Below, in pieces: positions 44,577-54,401 of a stretch of DNA of 64,000 bases; positions within the stretch are counted from its first letter, which is position 1, and the number at the start of each line of letters is the position of its first letter. A program made the translations under genes and the position numbers. The DNA is from Bacillota bacterium (GTDB lineage: Bacteria; Bacillota; Clostridia; Tissierellales; Gottschalkiaceae). The stretch lies in the NCBI GenBank assembly GCA_023420895.1, contig JAEZUY010000010.1, forward strand, positions 1-64,000, written 5' to 3'. Below the pieces are notes generated by a model, which was not told the DNA's origin, made no database searches, and saw only the letters and a list, made by a program, of their open reading frames with translations.

Positions 44577-45740
44577 ATGTCAAATACAATAAACGATTTA
44601 ATTATAAAAACGATAATCGACTATCCTTTTTATGCGATGGTCGTTTCGGGAATACCGAGGGTTGAATCGAAAAAGGTGCCAAAATTCGGAATATATCTTC
44701 AGTCGGTTCCAAAACTCTACTACAATCCCGATTATCTCGAAGAAGCGACACTGAAAGAGGCTCAGGGAGCATTAGTTCATGAGATTCTCCACGTGCTTTT
44801 CTTCCACACGATAAGAGCTAAAGGAAAGAATCCTGTAGTATGGAATATAGCTTCGGACATGGTTGTAAACGACAGAGTCGACAGCAGTCTTCTTTCAGGA
44901 GATGTAATAACAGTTGCTAAAGTCAACGCTCTTTTCGATATGAAGATGAACTACGGTCTTTCAGCAGAAGAGTATTACGAAATGCTTATAAATAACAAGC
45001 TCGTGAGAGAAAGAACGAGAGTTCAGGGGAATAAGATAGTCATAATTCCGCATGGAGATATAAACCACGGAAGAATAATAAAGATAGACCAGATGGAGAC
45101 TTTTGAGAACGAATACAGTTCTAATGTAACTGAAAATGAAAATATAACTAAAGGTATTCTGAAAAAAGTCATAGCAGATGCTAAAAAATCTGCAGGAGAA
45201 ATGCCTTCAAGCATAGAAAAAGATATTATGGAGCTCTATGCAGATCCTAAGATAAAATGGCAGATAGTGCTGAGAAGATTCCTTAACGGAAGAGGAAGAG
45301 TCAAGTACAAGAGAACCCATTTGAGAGAATCGAGAAGATTCGAGGGAGTGATGGGTAAGAGAAAGATGATAGGTATAAATGTGCTTCTTGCGGTAGACAC
45401 TTCAGGATCTATAACTGATGAAGAGTTTTCACAGTTCATGTCGGAACTCAGAAGCATTCAGAGAATAAGCGGCGCCAATATAAGGGTTGTTGAATGTGAC
45501 GACAGAATAAACACTTCAGTTCCGCTTGAAAGATATACTAAGATGAACAGAAGAAGGGGATTTGAAGGAACTAATTTCGACCCTGTCTTCAGATATGCGG
45601 ATAAAATGGGCTATGAATTTGTAGTCTATTTTACTGACGGATACGGCAAGGCGAATGAAAAAATAAATCAGAATGTGCTCTGGGTACTTACACCGGATGG
45701 AAGATGTCCGTCTGATGTAGGCACATGCGTAAATATGTAA
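44577..45740 (+). CDS. VWA-like domain metallopeptidase-type protein (DUF2201)
   Basis: 387 residues in two parts. The N-terminal putative metallopeptidase region has HEILH (HExxH, about 66) and NIASDMVVNDRV. The C-terminal VWA-like domain has LLAVDTSGSITDEEF (about 270; a MIDAS DxSGS) and VVYFTDGYG. This is the COG3864/DUF2201 architecture, regularly paired with a MoxR ATPase. The biological role of the pair is not established; it may assemble or activate a metal-dependent complex. The ribosome site AGGATGAT precedes ATG. Confidence 0.85.
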   Translation: MSNTINDLIIKTIIDYPFYAMVVSGIPRVESKKVPKFGIYLQSVPKLYYNPDYLEEATLKEAQGALVHEILHVLFFHTIRAKGKNPVVWNIASDMVVNDRVDSSLLSGDVITVAKVNALFDMKMNYGLSAEEYYEMLINNKLVRERTRVQGNKIVIIPHGDINHGRIIKIDQMETFENEYSSNVTENENITKGILKKVIADAKKSAGEMPSSIEKDIMELYADPKIKWQIVLRRFLNGRGRVKYKRTHLRESRRFEGVMGKRKMIGINVLLAVDTSGSITDEEFSQFMSELRSIQRISGANIRVVECDDRINTSVPLERYTKMNRRRGFEGTNFDPVFRYADKMGYEFVVYFTDGYGKANEKINQNVLWVLTPDGRCPSDVGTCVNM

Positions 45741-45833
45741 TAGAAATGATTTTAAAATATCTATAAATAGATGGAAAATAAATGGAAACTGTTTTAAAAT
45801 ATATTTAAAAATATTGAGAAAGCAGGTGCAGAC

Positions 45834-46388
45834 TTGTTGGATAAATACTATTTAGAAAAAGAAGATGCTCTTTTATTAATAATAGATATTCAGGAGAGAC
45901 TTCTTCCAGTTATGGACAAGAGCAAAAATGTTCTTAAAAACGCTAGAACATTAGTTCAGGCGTGCGGAATATCAGAGCTTCCTATGGTAGTTACTGAACA
46001 GTATCCAAAAGGACTCGGAAAAACAGTGGACGATATAAAGGATGAACTCAGCAGCGATGCTGAAATCCTTGAAAAACTGTCTTTTTCAGCATGCGGAGAT
46101 GAACTTATGGAAGTTCTTAAGAAGAAAGACAGAAAGAAGATTATAGTTGCGGGAATAGAGTCGCATATCTGTGTGTTTCAGACTGTAAGAGATCTTCTTA
46201 ACAGCGGATATGAAGTTTATGCCGCGGCAGACGCTATGGGTTCAAGATCAGATTTCAATTACAGAAATGCACTGGAACTCATGAAAGACATGGGTGCAGT
46301 GATAATGAGCACTGAGATGATAATATACAATATGCTTAAAAAAGCGGGAAGCGATGAATTTAAGAAAGTTTCTAAATTAGTTAAATAA
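45834..46388 (+). CDS. Isochorismatase-family cysteine hydrolase (YcaC-like)
   Basis: A 184-residue enzyme with the triad Asp in IIDIQERLLP, Lys in LEKLSFSAC, and Cys in GIESHICVFQT (about 112). The pattern is that of YcaC/isochorismatase-domain hydrolases rather than nicotinamidase (no DFHP..H metal motif). The substrate is unknown. The start TTG 45834 follows GCAGGTGC. A strong terminator follows. Confidence 0.82.
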   Translation: MLDKYYLEKEDALLLIIDIQERLLPVMDKSKNVLKNARTLVQACGISELPMVVTEQYPKGLGKTVDDIKDELSSDAEILEKLSFSACGDELMEVLKKKDRKKIIVAGIESHICVFQTVRDLLNSGYEVYAAADAMGSRSDFNYRNALELMKDMGAVIMSTEMIIYNMLKKAGSDEFKKVSKLVK

Positions 46389-46472
46389 AAGAATCTGAAG
46401 AGAAGTTCAGATTTCTATTGACAGAATAAAGAAGTTTTTAAAAAATTGTAAAATATGTATGAATGCAAATAG

Positions 46473-46507
46473 AAAATGCAGATGATAATTATCATCTGCA
46501 TTTTTTT
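46473..46507. terminator. Bidirectional terminator between convergent genes
   Basis: AAAATGCAGATGATAA / TTATCATCTGCATTTT is a perfect 16-bp palindrome with flanking T/A runs, ending the isochorismatase gene (+) and cls (-). Confidence 0.9.
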
Positions 46508-46570
46508 ATCTTTATTATTAAAAGTATTTTAAAATATAAATTATATATAATTAAATTAATTTTTTAAAAT

Positions 46571-48382
46571 CTACATTATAGGTGAGAGTATCTTCAGTAT
46601 AGATCTTCCCATTTTCTTCGGCAGGGACACGCTCAGGTCTTTTTCGTTCATGAGTTCTGAAATCTCCATCATTTCCATGAAGTCTTTCTTTATAGCTTCA
46701 TTTGCATTGCTTCTGTACATCCACACTCCGCATTCGAAGTGAAGATAAAGACTTCTGTAGTCGAGATTTATAGTTCCGACAACTGAATATTTGTCGTCCG
46801 CTATACACACTTTTGAATGTATGAATCCGGGTGTGTACTCATAAACTTTGACATTCGCATCGACTAAATCCTGATAATGAGATTTTGACACTGAGTGAAC
46901 ATACCATTTGTCCGGAATATGGGGAACTATTATTCTCACATCGACTCCTCTCTTTCCTGCAGCGCATATTGCAGATTTAAGAGTATCATCCAGAATCAGA
47001 TAAGGAGTAGTTATATATACGTAGTCTTCTGCGCTTCCCAGTATATTGAGGTATATAGTTTCGCTGAGAGCTTCTTCATCCAGAGGGCTGTCTGAGAAGG
47101 GCTGTACGAAGCCGCCGTATCTTTCAGCATATTCTTCTTCCATCAGTTCAGCTTCTCTGAAAATTTCTGAGTACGGTTTGGACATTATCTCAGATATTGA
47201 AGAGAGTTCATTCTGTATGCCGGGACTGAGCACTTCAAATTCAGGTTCTGAATAGCTGGACATGTAGTCTCCTGAAGCGGCTGCAGTAAGTCTTTTTATC
47301 TTTTCCACTTTTCTAGTTCTTTTTCTTTCGAGTCTTCTCACATTCCATTCAGATTTTCTTTTCAGCTTTTTCATTCTTTCAGCTTCCTCGCATCTCTCTG
47401 CAATATCCAGAAGACTTTTCTCATCGACTTTCAGATAAGTTGAATAGTCTGTGTTTTCTTTTGAAACATAGTCCCACATAGTAAGGAAGAACATCGTGAA
47501 ACTGTTGACTGCAGGCCCTTTCACCATCATCGCCGAGTCTTTCCAGTGTCCGAACTTTTCATATGCATTTATATATTCATCTGCAAGATTTATTCCGCCG
47601 GTAAATGCTGTCTCATTGTCTATAACTAGTATTTTTCTGTGATCTCTGTTATTGTATTTTAGTGTAAATATAGGTGTTAGCGGGTGAAACACTTTGCATT
47701 TTATTCCAAGACTTTCAAGGTACTGATAGTAATTTCCGGGAACCTTGAAAAGACATCCTATATCGTCATAAATCATTCTGACTTCGACGCCTTCTTTGAC
47801 TTTCTGAACTAGAATTTCGAGTATAGTGTCCCACATTATTCCGCTTTCTATTATAAAATATTCAAGAAAAATGAATTTTTTAGCCGCTCTCAGTTCTTTA
47901 AGCATCTGAGAGAAAGCTTTTTCTCCTACTTCGTAGAATTCAGTATAGCTTTTCCTGTATATTGGCGCTTTAGAAAAATTGTAAATATATTTGGCCTGAT
48001 TTGCCGCATTTATATTTATATCCTGCAGCTCATCTATAGTATCTTCATCTTGAAACAGACATAAGCCTATCATTCCTTGAAGTTCTTTCGTTCTGTTTCT
48101 AGTCACTTTTCCATGTTTATTTCCTCCATACAGAAGGTACATAAGACTTCCAAAGAGGGGAAAGGTGAATACAGGTATTATCCATCCAATTTTATAGACG
48201 AAGTTGGTTCTTCTGTTTATTATTATGAGAACGACTATAAAACTGAGGATTAGCGATACCCAGAAGAAATAGACGAAGTATTCTTCAAACAGCAGCACCA
48301 TAAAGGCCAGAAGACCTATCTGGAGCAGCATGAAGATTGAAAGAGGAAAAGCCCTGTTGAATATAATTTTTAAAGGGTTCAT
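46571..48382 (-). CDS. cls: Cardiolipin synthase with an internal insertion
   Basis: A 603-residue membrane phospholipase-D-type enzyme joining two phosphatidylglycerols to cardiolipin. Two N-terminal spans (PLDc_N) are followed by HKD motif 1, NRDHRKILVIDNETAFTGG (about 250), and HKD motif 2, FIHSKVCIADDKYSVVGTIN (about 535). Between the halves, where relatives have a short link, lies an extra stretch of about 100 residues (about 315-420) rich in Arg/Lys then Glu/Ser. Relatives are near 480-510 residues. ATG 48382 is chosen; an adjacent upstream TTG is unlikely. Confidence 0.92.
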   Translation of the reverse strand: MNPLKIIFNRAFPLSIFMLLQIGLLAFMVLLFEEYFVYFFWVSLILSFIVVLIIINRRTNFVYKIGWIIPVFTFPLFGSLMYLLYGGNKHGKVTRNRTKELQGMIGLCLFQDEDTIDELQDININAANQAKYIYNFSKAPIYRKSYTEFYEVGEKAFSQMLKELRAAKKFIFLEYFIIESGIMWDTILEILVQKVKEGVEVRMIYDDIGCLFKVPGNYYQYLESLGIKCKVFHPLTPIFTLKYNNRDHRKILVIDNETAFTGGINLADEYINAYEKFGHWKDSAMMVKGPAVNSFTMFFLTMWDYVSKENTDYSTYLKVDEKSLLDIAERCEEAERMKKLKRKSEWNVRRLERKRTRKVEKIKRLTAAASGDYMSSYSEPEFEVLSPGIQNELSSISEIMSKPYSEIFREAELMEEEYAERYGGFVQPFSDSPLDEEALSETIYLNILGSAEDYVYITTPYLILDDTLKSAICAAGKRGVDVRIIVPHIPDKWYVHSVSKSHYQDLVDANVKVYEYTPGFIHSKVCIADDKYSVVGTINLDYRSLYLHFECGVWMYRSNANEAIKKDFMEMMEISELMNEKDLSVSLPKKMGRSILKILSPIM

Positions 48383-48425
48383 CAAATCCGCTTCTTTCTA
48401 ATTTCTTTCTATTATCTAAGTAATT

Positions 48426-48451
48426 CCCATGAGAGAATTAACTCTCATGGG
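48426..48451 (-). terminator. Hairpin after the M16 peptidase gene
   Basis: CCCATGAGAG / CTCTCATGGG form a perfect 10-bp stem just beyond the peptidase stop; the following T tract is weak, so termination may be partial into cls. Confidence 0.55.
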
Positions 48452-48459
48452 CAAATAAT

Positions 48460-51369
48460 TTATTTTTTAAGTTTTATTATCTTGTCGAACATATCTTTAT
48501 TTTCCATTATCTTGTTTTCGTTTCCGAGTACAGTCATACGGTTATCGTTCATAGCTTTTTCAAGCAGGGAAGAGTAAGATTTCAGTTTATCAAGGTCTGT
48601 ATTAAGAGCCTCGCTTAAATGTTTATCTAAATCTTCGTATTTCACATTAGTTATATATCTGTTAAGAGCAAGTCCTGCCTTTATCTTCACAGTCAGAACA
48701 GGGTCGAATGTGCTCATAACTCCTATTATAGAATCTTCGAGGTCGCTCTTTGAAAGCTCCATATTCTCTATATATTTTCCTATTCCGTCATATACTTTTA
48801 CAGTATTTTCAAGGTTAGGATCTCTGTATGAATATGTTGCGACAGACCCGTCAGTGTAGAATTTAATTCCTGCACCGTAAGCTCCTCCGATTGCTCTTAT
48901 ATTGTTGTGAAGGTAGTCCATATTCACTATATTTGCAAGCACTGCAAGAGAACCGTCGTATTCAGCTCCGGCTTCTTTTATATCGTATCCTTTAGAAACG
49001 TACTGAACGCTTGCACCGCTCGTAATTCCTTCTCTTTCCTTAATATCTTCAATACTGAAATCAGCTTTTTCAGCAGGGAAGTCTTTAAGTTCATTCAGAA
49101 GCGGTTTTATAGCTTCTTCTGTTTCTTTATAGCTGTCTTCGTTCATAACGAGATTAACTATTATGCCGTTTTTTCTGAACACTTTTTCATAAAGATTTTC
49201 CAGCTTTTCTCTTAGGCTTTCGAATCTCTCGTCAAAGTTTTTATCTAGTTCCTGAAGGAAGAAATAGTATTCAAGCCCTTTAGCCAGTTCGTTGTATCTG
49301 TGTCCGGCATGGAATTTAGAAAGGGTTCTCGCCATAGTTATTACATGGCCCGAATCGAATACCGACATCTCAGCTTTAGATTTCAGCTGCATAACTATTT
49401 CTTTCATTCTCTTCTTATTTCCGAAGTCAGTTTTAAATGCTATTTCTCTCATCAGCTCTGCAGTTTTTTCAATCTTTCCGTCTAGACATTTTGCAGAGAT
49501 TGAGAATTTAGGATAAAGTTCATGAGTATAGAAGTCTGAGTAAAGATGCACAGAGCATCCTATATCGCCTGAGTTTATATATATTTCATTTGAAAGGCTG
49601 CTGTAATCGAAGTTCTCAGTATCTAGACTGCTAAGAGAAGAAGCTAGAAGCGAAAGATAAGGAACATCTTCAAACGGAACAAAATCAGAATTCATAACCA
49701 GTTTTATATAGTTTATTCCGTTAGTGTGCTCATTCAGATACAGAACTTTGTTTCCGTCTATCTCTCTTTCTTCAGTTTCTATTCTTTCGATTTTTGTGTC
49801 TAAATCTTTAAGACTCAGTTTAGGAATAGTCGCTCTGTCTTCTTCAGTATCAATTCTGGTCTGGAATTCAGACAGTTTTCCGTTTTCTTCTATCATTTTA
49901 TCTATTTCAGATTCACTAAGTTTGTCTTTAAGCGCTTTAAGCTCTTCTTTGACTTCAGCATCTTTCTTTTCATAAAGTCCGGGTTCCGGCTTAACTGTAA
50001 GGTATACCTTGTTGCTGCTGTCTACAAGCTTTTCTGACACATACTCTTTGAAATATCCGTCTTTCAGCTTTTCTTTCAGTTCTGAAAGAGGTTCTTCATA
50101 TCTTAGAGCCGTTAGAGGAGATTCTCCATACAGCCAAGTGTGGAAAGCTGTTATGAAAGATATCACTCCTTTTGCAGAGTGGTCCTGTTTTTCTCTCAGT
50201 GTGAATTCTATTTTATTCAGTGAAGCCGAAAGGAGTTTTTCATCTACACCGTTTTCAGCCGCATCTTTGAAAGTTCTGTCGACTATTTCTCTGAATTCAT
50301 CCATTTTTTCAGAATCAGCATTTTTTGCGATTATGCTGAATGTCTGGTAAAGACCGTCAGAGTATGAAGCGATTACGTCTTCACATATTCCTTTTTCAAG
50401 AAGCTCTTTTTTAACTGGAGAAGCTTCAGACTCCACATATATTTCATTTAAAAGTTCATTCATTATAGAGTTTTCAAAATCAGTAGATTCTCCAAGACAC
50501 ACTGAATACGAAAGATAAGATTTACCTTCAGGGTCTTCATCTTTAGATATGGAATATACTGATTCTGCCGTCTTAGGCTCTTTAAAAGGCTCCTGAGGCG
50601 CTATATAAGAGTCTACATCGAGATATTCATATCCTTCTAAGAATTCCTGAATATGTTCAAGCTCTCTTTCAGTGTCTCCGTTTCCGTAAAGGAATATATA
50701 AGAGTTAGAAGGGTGGTAGAGCTTTCTGTGGAAATCTAAAAACTCTTCATAAGAAAGTTCAGGTATTGAATAAGGGTCTCCGCCTGAATTATTGCTGTAG
50801 ACAGTGTCAGGGTACTGATGCTTCATAATTTCTTCCATTACCTGGTCTTCAGCTCCAGACATTGCTCCTTTCATCTCATTGTAGACAACACCTTTGTAGA
50901 TTATATCCTTATCAGCGCTGTCGAGTTCATAATGCCATCCTTCCTGCATGAATATTTCCTTTACATCGTATATTCTCGGATTGAATACTGCATCGAGATA
51001 TACGTCCATAAGGTTATGGAAGTCTTTAGTGTTTCTGCTTGCGACAGGGTATATAGTCTTGTCGCTGAAAGTCATTGCGTTCAAGAACGTCTGAAGAGAG
51101 CTCTTCAGCAGATCCATGAAAGGCTCTCTAGTAGTATATTTCTGTGAACCGTTGAGAACAGAGTGTTCCAGAATATGCGCAACTCCCGTGCTGTTTTCCG
51201 GAGGAGTTTTAAATCCTATTCCGAAAACCTTATTGTTCTCTTCGTTTGACAGTTTTAAAAGTCTGGCTTTAGTTTTTTCATGTTCGAATATGAGCGCAGT
51301 AGAATTTTCTTCTGCTATGAATTCTTTCTCTATGAGTTTAAAGCCTGAATATATTTTTCCTAATTCCAT
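48460..51369 (-). CDS. M16C zinc metalloprotease (PreP/insulinase-like)
   Basis: A 969-residue cytoplasmic peptidase with the inverted zinc motif HILEH (about 63-67) and a downstream Glu in the GVVYNEMKGAM region. Four homologous domains form the clamshell of presequence-protease-like M16C enzymes, which degrade peptides of tens of residues. The start is ATG 51369 with AAAGGAGC 8 bases upstream; the frame stays open 27 codons further up but without a ribosome site. No signal peptide. Monocistronic, with a dap-operon terminator upstream. Confidence 0.9.
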   Translation of the reverse strand: MELGKIYSGFKLIEKEFIAEENSTALIFEHEKTKARLLKLSNEENNKVFGIGFKTPPENSTGVAHILEHSVLNGSQKYTTREPFMDLLKSSLQTFLNAMTFSDKTIYPVASRNTKDFHNLMDVYLDAVFNPRIYDVKEIFMQEGWHYELDSADKDIIYKGVVYNEMKGAMSGAEDQVMEEIMKHQYPDTVYSNNSGGDPYSIPELSYEEFLDFHRKLYHPSNSYIFLYGNGDTERELEHIQEFLEGYEYLDVDSYIAPQEPFKEPKTAESVYSISKDEDPEGKSYLSYSVCLGESTDFENSIMNELLNEIYVESEASPVKKELLEKGICEDVIASYSDGLYQTFSIIAKNADSEKMDEFREIVDRTFKDAAENGVDEKLLSASLNKIEFTLREKQDHSAKGVISFITAFHTWLYGESPLTALRYEEPLSELKEKLKDGYFKEYVSEKLVDSSNKVYLTVKPEPGLYEKKDAEVKEELKALKDKLSESEIDKMIEENGKLSEFQTRIDTEEDRATIPKLSLKDLDTKIERIETEEREIDGNKVLYLNEHTNGINYIKLVMNSDFVPFEDVPYLSLLASSLSSLDTENFDYSSLSNEIYINSGDIGCSVHLYSDFYTHELYPKFSISAKCLDGKIEKTAELMREIAFKTDFGNKKRMKEIVMQLKSKAEMSVFDSGHVITMARTLSKFHAGHRYNELAKGLEYYFFLQELDKNFDERFESLREKLENLYEKVFRKNGIIVNLVMNEDSYKETEEAIKPLLNELKDFPAEKADFSIEDIKEREGITSGASVQYVSKGYDIKEAGAEYDGSLAVLANIVNMDYLHNNIRAIGGAYGAGIKFYTDGSVATYSYRDPNLENTVKVYDGIGKYIENMELSKSDLEDSIIGVMSTFDPVLTVKIKAGLALNRYITNVKYEDLDKHLSEALNTDLDKLKSYSSLLEKAMNDNRMTVLGNENKIMENKDMFDKIIKLKK

Positions 51370-51509
51370 ATAAAATGCTCCTTTATTTCTAAAAATAGAT
51401 ATTCCTGTTTGAAATGAATTCAGTAAGATTTCAGATATGAAACAGGTCATTCAAATTAAAACATATTATCATTATAACACAATAGATGCTCAAGATAGGG
51501 AAGAGATAA

Positions 51510-51540
51510 ATAAAAAAGACCGGTATAAGCCGGTCTTTAG
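51510..51540 (-). terminator. Terminator of the lysine biosynthesis operon
   Basis: On the minus strand AAAGACCGGC.TATA.CCGGTCTTT is followed by TTTATTTATC, about 115 bases after the dapB stop. Confidence 0.85.
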
Positions 51541-51653
51541 CTGAGTTTCAGATATAATCCGAACTCTATTAAATTTATCTTAATTTTTATAATATCTTCA
51601 GTTTTCATTTCAGTCAATATGAAAAAATCAGACAGAATCTTTTAAGTCTGAAA

Positions 51654-52409
51654 CTATTCAGCTGAGAACATATCGCTCATGTCGTAAAGCCCTACAGGCT
51701 GTTTTGCCATGAATTTAGCGGCATTTATAGAGCCGTTGGCGAAAACTTTTTTAGATAGGGCAGTGTGCTTTATTTCTATAAGCTCATCAAGTCCTGCGAA
51801 AAGCACATCGTGTTCGCCGACTATAGTTCCGCCTCTTACAGCATGTATAGCAAGTTCGTTTTCTTTTCTCTTAGTGTCGTTTCCTTCTCTTCCGTATATG
51901 AATTCAAGTGAATTGTCCTTAGCTTCATTCACAGCGTTTGCAAGCATGAAAGCTGTACCTGAAGGCGAGTCCACTTTTTTATTGTGGTGTCTTTCAACTA
52001 TTTCCACATCAAATCCAGGAAGGGAAGCAGCCGCTTTTTTAAGAAGTTCAAGCATAACGTTTATTCCAAGAGACATATTTCTTGAGAACAGAACAGGAGC
52101 TTTAGTTCCAAGCTCTTTTATAGCTTCAAGCTCTTCATCTGAATATCCTGTAGCCGCAAGAACTGCAGGAGTTTTAGTTTTTTCACAGTATTTTATTATA
52201 TTCGGAAGAGCAGCAGGTTTAGAGAAATCTATTATAGCATCAGCTTCTCCTTCAAAATCGTTTATATCTTTGTAAACAGGGTAGTCAGAAAGCTGCTCTC
52301 CGCTTATATCCACTCCTGCTGTTATTTCAACATCTTTATCTTCTTTAGCAACTTCTGTTATTACTTTTCCCATCTGTCCGTTGCATCCTGAAAGTATTAT
52401 CTTTAACAT
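51654..52409 (-). CDS. dapB: 4-hydroxy-tetrahydrodipicolinate reductase DapB
   Basis: 251 residues. It reduces the DapA product to tetrahydrodipicolinate with NAD(P)H. GCNGQMGKVI is the nucleotide-binding loop, AATGYSDEEL and FSRNMSLGINVM follow, and the catalytic loop is EIVERHHNKKVDSPSGTA. The Rossmann loop is of the GxxGxMG type. It is the last gene of the lysA-lysC-asd-dapA-dapB run. Confidence 0.96.
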   Translation of the reverse strand: MLKIILSGCNGQMGKVITEVAKEDKDVEITAGVDISGEQLSDYPVYKDINDFEGEADAIIDFSKPAALPNIIKYCEKTKTPAVLAATGYSDEELEAIKELGTKAPVLFSRNMSLGINVMLELLKKAAASLPGFDVEIVERHHNKKVDSPSGTAFMLANAVNEAKDNSLEFIYGREGNDTKRKENELAIHAVRGGTIVGEHDVLFAGLDELIEIKHTALSKKVFANGSINAAKFMAKQPVGLYDMSDMFSAE

Positions 52410-52430
52410 TAAAACACTCCTTTATAAAGA

Positions 52431-52463
52431 AATAGTTAGTGCAGAAGTTCCGCACTAACTATT
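52431..52463 (-). promoter_or_regulatory. Intercistronic hairpin between dapA and dapB
   Basis: AATAGTTAGTGC / GCACTAACTATT is a perfect 12-bp stem followed on the minus strand by TCTTTATAAA. It could lower dapB expression or stabilise the upstream mRNA; the T tract is too weak for a sure terminator. Confidence 0.55.
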
Positions 52464-52470
52464 CTAGAAT

Positions 52471-53352
52471 TTATAATAAGTTTTTATTTTTCATTGCTGA
52501 TATAAGAACTTCTTTAGTGCTTTCTTCCATTGTAGTAAGCGGAAGTCTAGGTATTCCAACCTCAAATCCGAGTATATTCATAGCTTCTTTAACAGGGATT
52601 GGGTTCGGCTCTATGAATAGAGCATCTACAAGTTCTTTATATTCTATCTGAAGTTTTTTAGCTTTCTCAGCATCTCCGTCTAGGAAAGCTTTAACCATAT
52701 CATGAGTTTCTTCAGGGCATATATTGGCAAGAACTGATATAACTCCGTCTCCTCCTACTGAAAGAGCAGGAACGATTGAGTCGTCATTTCCTGAGTATAT
52801 TGCGAAATCAGGTCCGCAAAGTCTTGATATTTCAGCTATCTGAGCGATATCTCCTGAAGCTTCTTTTACACCGACTATATTTTTATGAGCTGAAAGCTCT
52901 TTAATTATTGACGGTTTCATATTCATTCCTGTTCTTCCAGGAACGTTGTAAAGAATTACAGGTATATTCACAGCGTCAGCCATAGCAGTGAAGTGCTCTA
53001 TAAGACCTTTGTTAGAAGTTTTGTTGTAGTAAGGAGTAACTATAAGAAGTCCGTCTGCTCCTACAGCTTCTATTCCTTTGCAAAGATCTATGCCATGTCT
53101 AGTGTCATTGCTTCCAGCCCCTGCGATTACAGGTATTCTTCCGTCTATTTTTTCTACAGTGTATTTTACAGTTTCTATCTGCTCTTCATCTGTAAGAGTA
53201 GAAGCTTCTCCTGTAGTACCGCAGATTATTATAGCGTCAGTTTTTTTCTCTATATGATATTCAAGTATTTCTCCAAGTTTGTCAAAATTAACTGTTAAAT
53301 CTTCATTGAAAGGAGTAACTATTGCAACTCCAGATCCTTGAAACAATTTCAT
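52471..53352 (-). CDS. dapA: 4-hydroxy-tetrahydrodipicolinate synthase DapA
   Basis: A 293-residue TIM-barrel lyase condensing pyruvate and aspartate semialdehyde. It has GTTGEASTLT near 45, VTPYYNKTSNKGL with the catalytic Tyr, ILYNVPGRTGMN, the Schiff-base Lys in IVGVKEASGDI (about 162), and YSGNDDSIVPALSVGGDGVISV. The start ATG has GAGGTAG upstream. Confidence 0.96.
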   Translation of the reverse strand: MKLFQGSGVAIVTPFNEDLTVNFDKLGEILEYHIEKKTDAIIICGTTGEASTLTDEEQIETVKYTVEKIDGRIPVIAGAGSNDTRHGIDLCKGIEAVGADGLLIVTPYYNKTSNKGLIEHFTAMADAVNIPVILYNVPGRTGMNMKPSIIKELSAHKNIVGVKEASGDIAQIAEISRLCGPDFAIYSGNDDSIVPALSVGGDGVISVLANICPEETHDMVKAFLDGDAEKAKKLQIEYKELVDALFIEPNPIPVKEAMNILGFEVGIPRLPLTTMEESTKEVLISAMKNKNLL

Positions 53353-53376
53353 AATAACTACCTCCGATTGAGTTAT

Positions 53377-54369
53377 TTACATTTTTTCAGCAAGCTTTTC
53401 AGCTATCTGAACAGTGTTTGTTGCAGCGCCTTTTCTGATGTTGTCCGCAACAACCCACATGTTAAGACCGTTTTCGATTGAGAAGTCTCTTCTGATTCTT
53501 CCTACGAATACTTCGTCTTTTCCTGAAGCTTCATTCTGAAGAGGGTAAACATTGTTCTGAACGTCGTCCTGAACAACAACTCCTTCAGTGTTTTCAAGAA
53601 GCTCTACAACATCTTCAAGTTCGAAAGGTTTTTCAAACTCAAGGTTAACTGATACAGCGTGAGAGTTTTCTATTGGAACTCTGACTGTAGTAGCTGTTGC
53701 TTTTATTGAGTCGTCTTTAAGGATTTTTTTAGTTTCTTCTATCATTTTAATTTCTTCCTTAGTATATCCATTGTCCAGGAATGAATCTATATGCGGAAGA
53801 CAGTTGTAAGCTATTTCGTGAGGATAAGCTGTTGTAGTTCCTTCTTTAAGGTCAGCAACTCCTTTAACACCTGATCCTGAAACTGCCTGATAAGTAGAGT
53901 ATATAACTCTTTTTATTTTGTATTTGTCGTGAAGAGGTTTCATAGGAACCATAACCTGTATTGTTGAACAGTTAGGGTTAGCTATAATTCCGTGATTATT
54001 GAATATTTCTTCCGGGTTAACTTCAGGCACTACTAGAGGAACGTCTTTGTCCATTCTCCATGCGCTGCTGTTATCAACAACTATTATTCCGTGTTCTTTT
54101 GCTATTGGAGCGAATTTAGTACTAACTTCTCCTCCAGCTGAGAATAGAGCTATGTCTATATCTTTTCCGTCGAAAGCTGTTTCAGTAAGCTCTTCAACAG
54201 TGTATTCTTTTCCTTGAACTGTAAGTTTAGTTCCTGCTGATTTTGCAGATGAGAAAAGGTATAGATTGTTTATTGGGAAATTTCTATCCTCTAATACTTT
54301 TATAAATGTGCTTCCTACCATTCCAGTAGCACCAACTAATGCTAAATTAACTTTTTTCAATATTGTCAC
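53377..54369 (-). CDS. asd: Aspartate-semialdehyde dehydrogenase
   Basis: A 330-residue NADPH enzyme reducing aspartyl phosphate. GATGMVGSTFIKVL is the nucleotide loop, FSAGG follows, VDNSSAWRM contacts substrate, NPNCSTIQ holds the active-site Cys (about 130), and the catalytic His lies in RVPIENSHAVSV. The length is typical. The ATG is preceded by GAGGTGACAATA. Confidence 0.96.
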   Translation of the reverse strand: MTILKKVNLALVGATGMVGSTFIKVLEDRNFPINNLYLFSSAKSAGTKLTVQGKEYTVEELTETAFDGKDIDIALFSAGGEVSTKFAPIAKEHGIIVVDNSSAWRMDKDVPLVVPEVNPEEIFNNHGIIANPNCSTIQVMVPMKPLHDKYKIKRVIYSTYQAVSGSGVKGVADLKEGTTTAYPHEIAYNCLPHIDSFLDNGYTKEEIKMIEETKKILKDDSIKATATTVRVPIENSHAVSVNLEFEKPFELEDVVELLENTEGVVVQDDVQNNVYPLQNEASGKDEVFVGRIRRDFSIENGLNMWVVADNIRKGAATNTVQIAEKLAEKM

Positions 54370-54401
54370 CTCATAATTATTTTTGTAAATTTTATTATTT
54401 A

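Noticed and set aside
51709..52275. A 188-codon plus-strand frame opposite dapB
   Set aside because: Ser-rich shadow of the dapB coding strand; dapB is certain.
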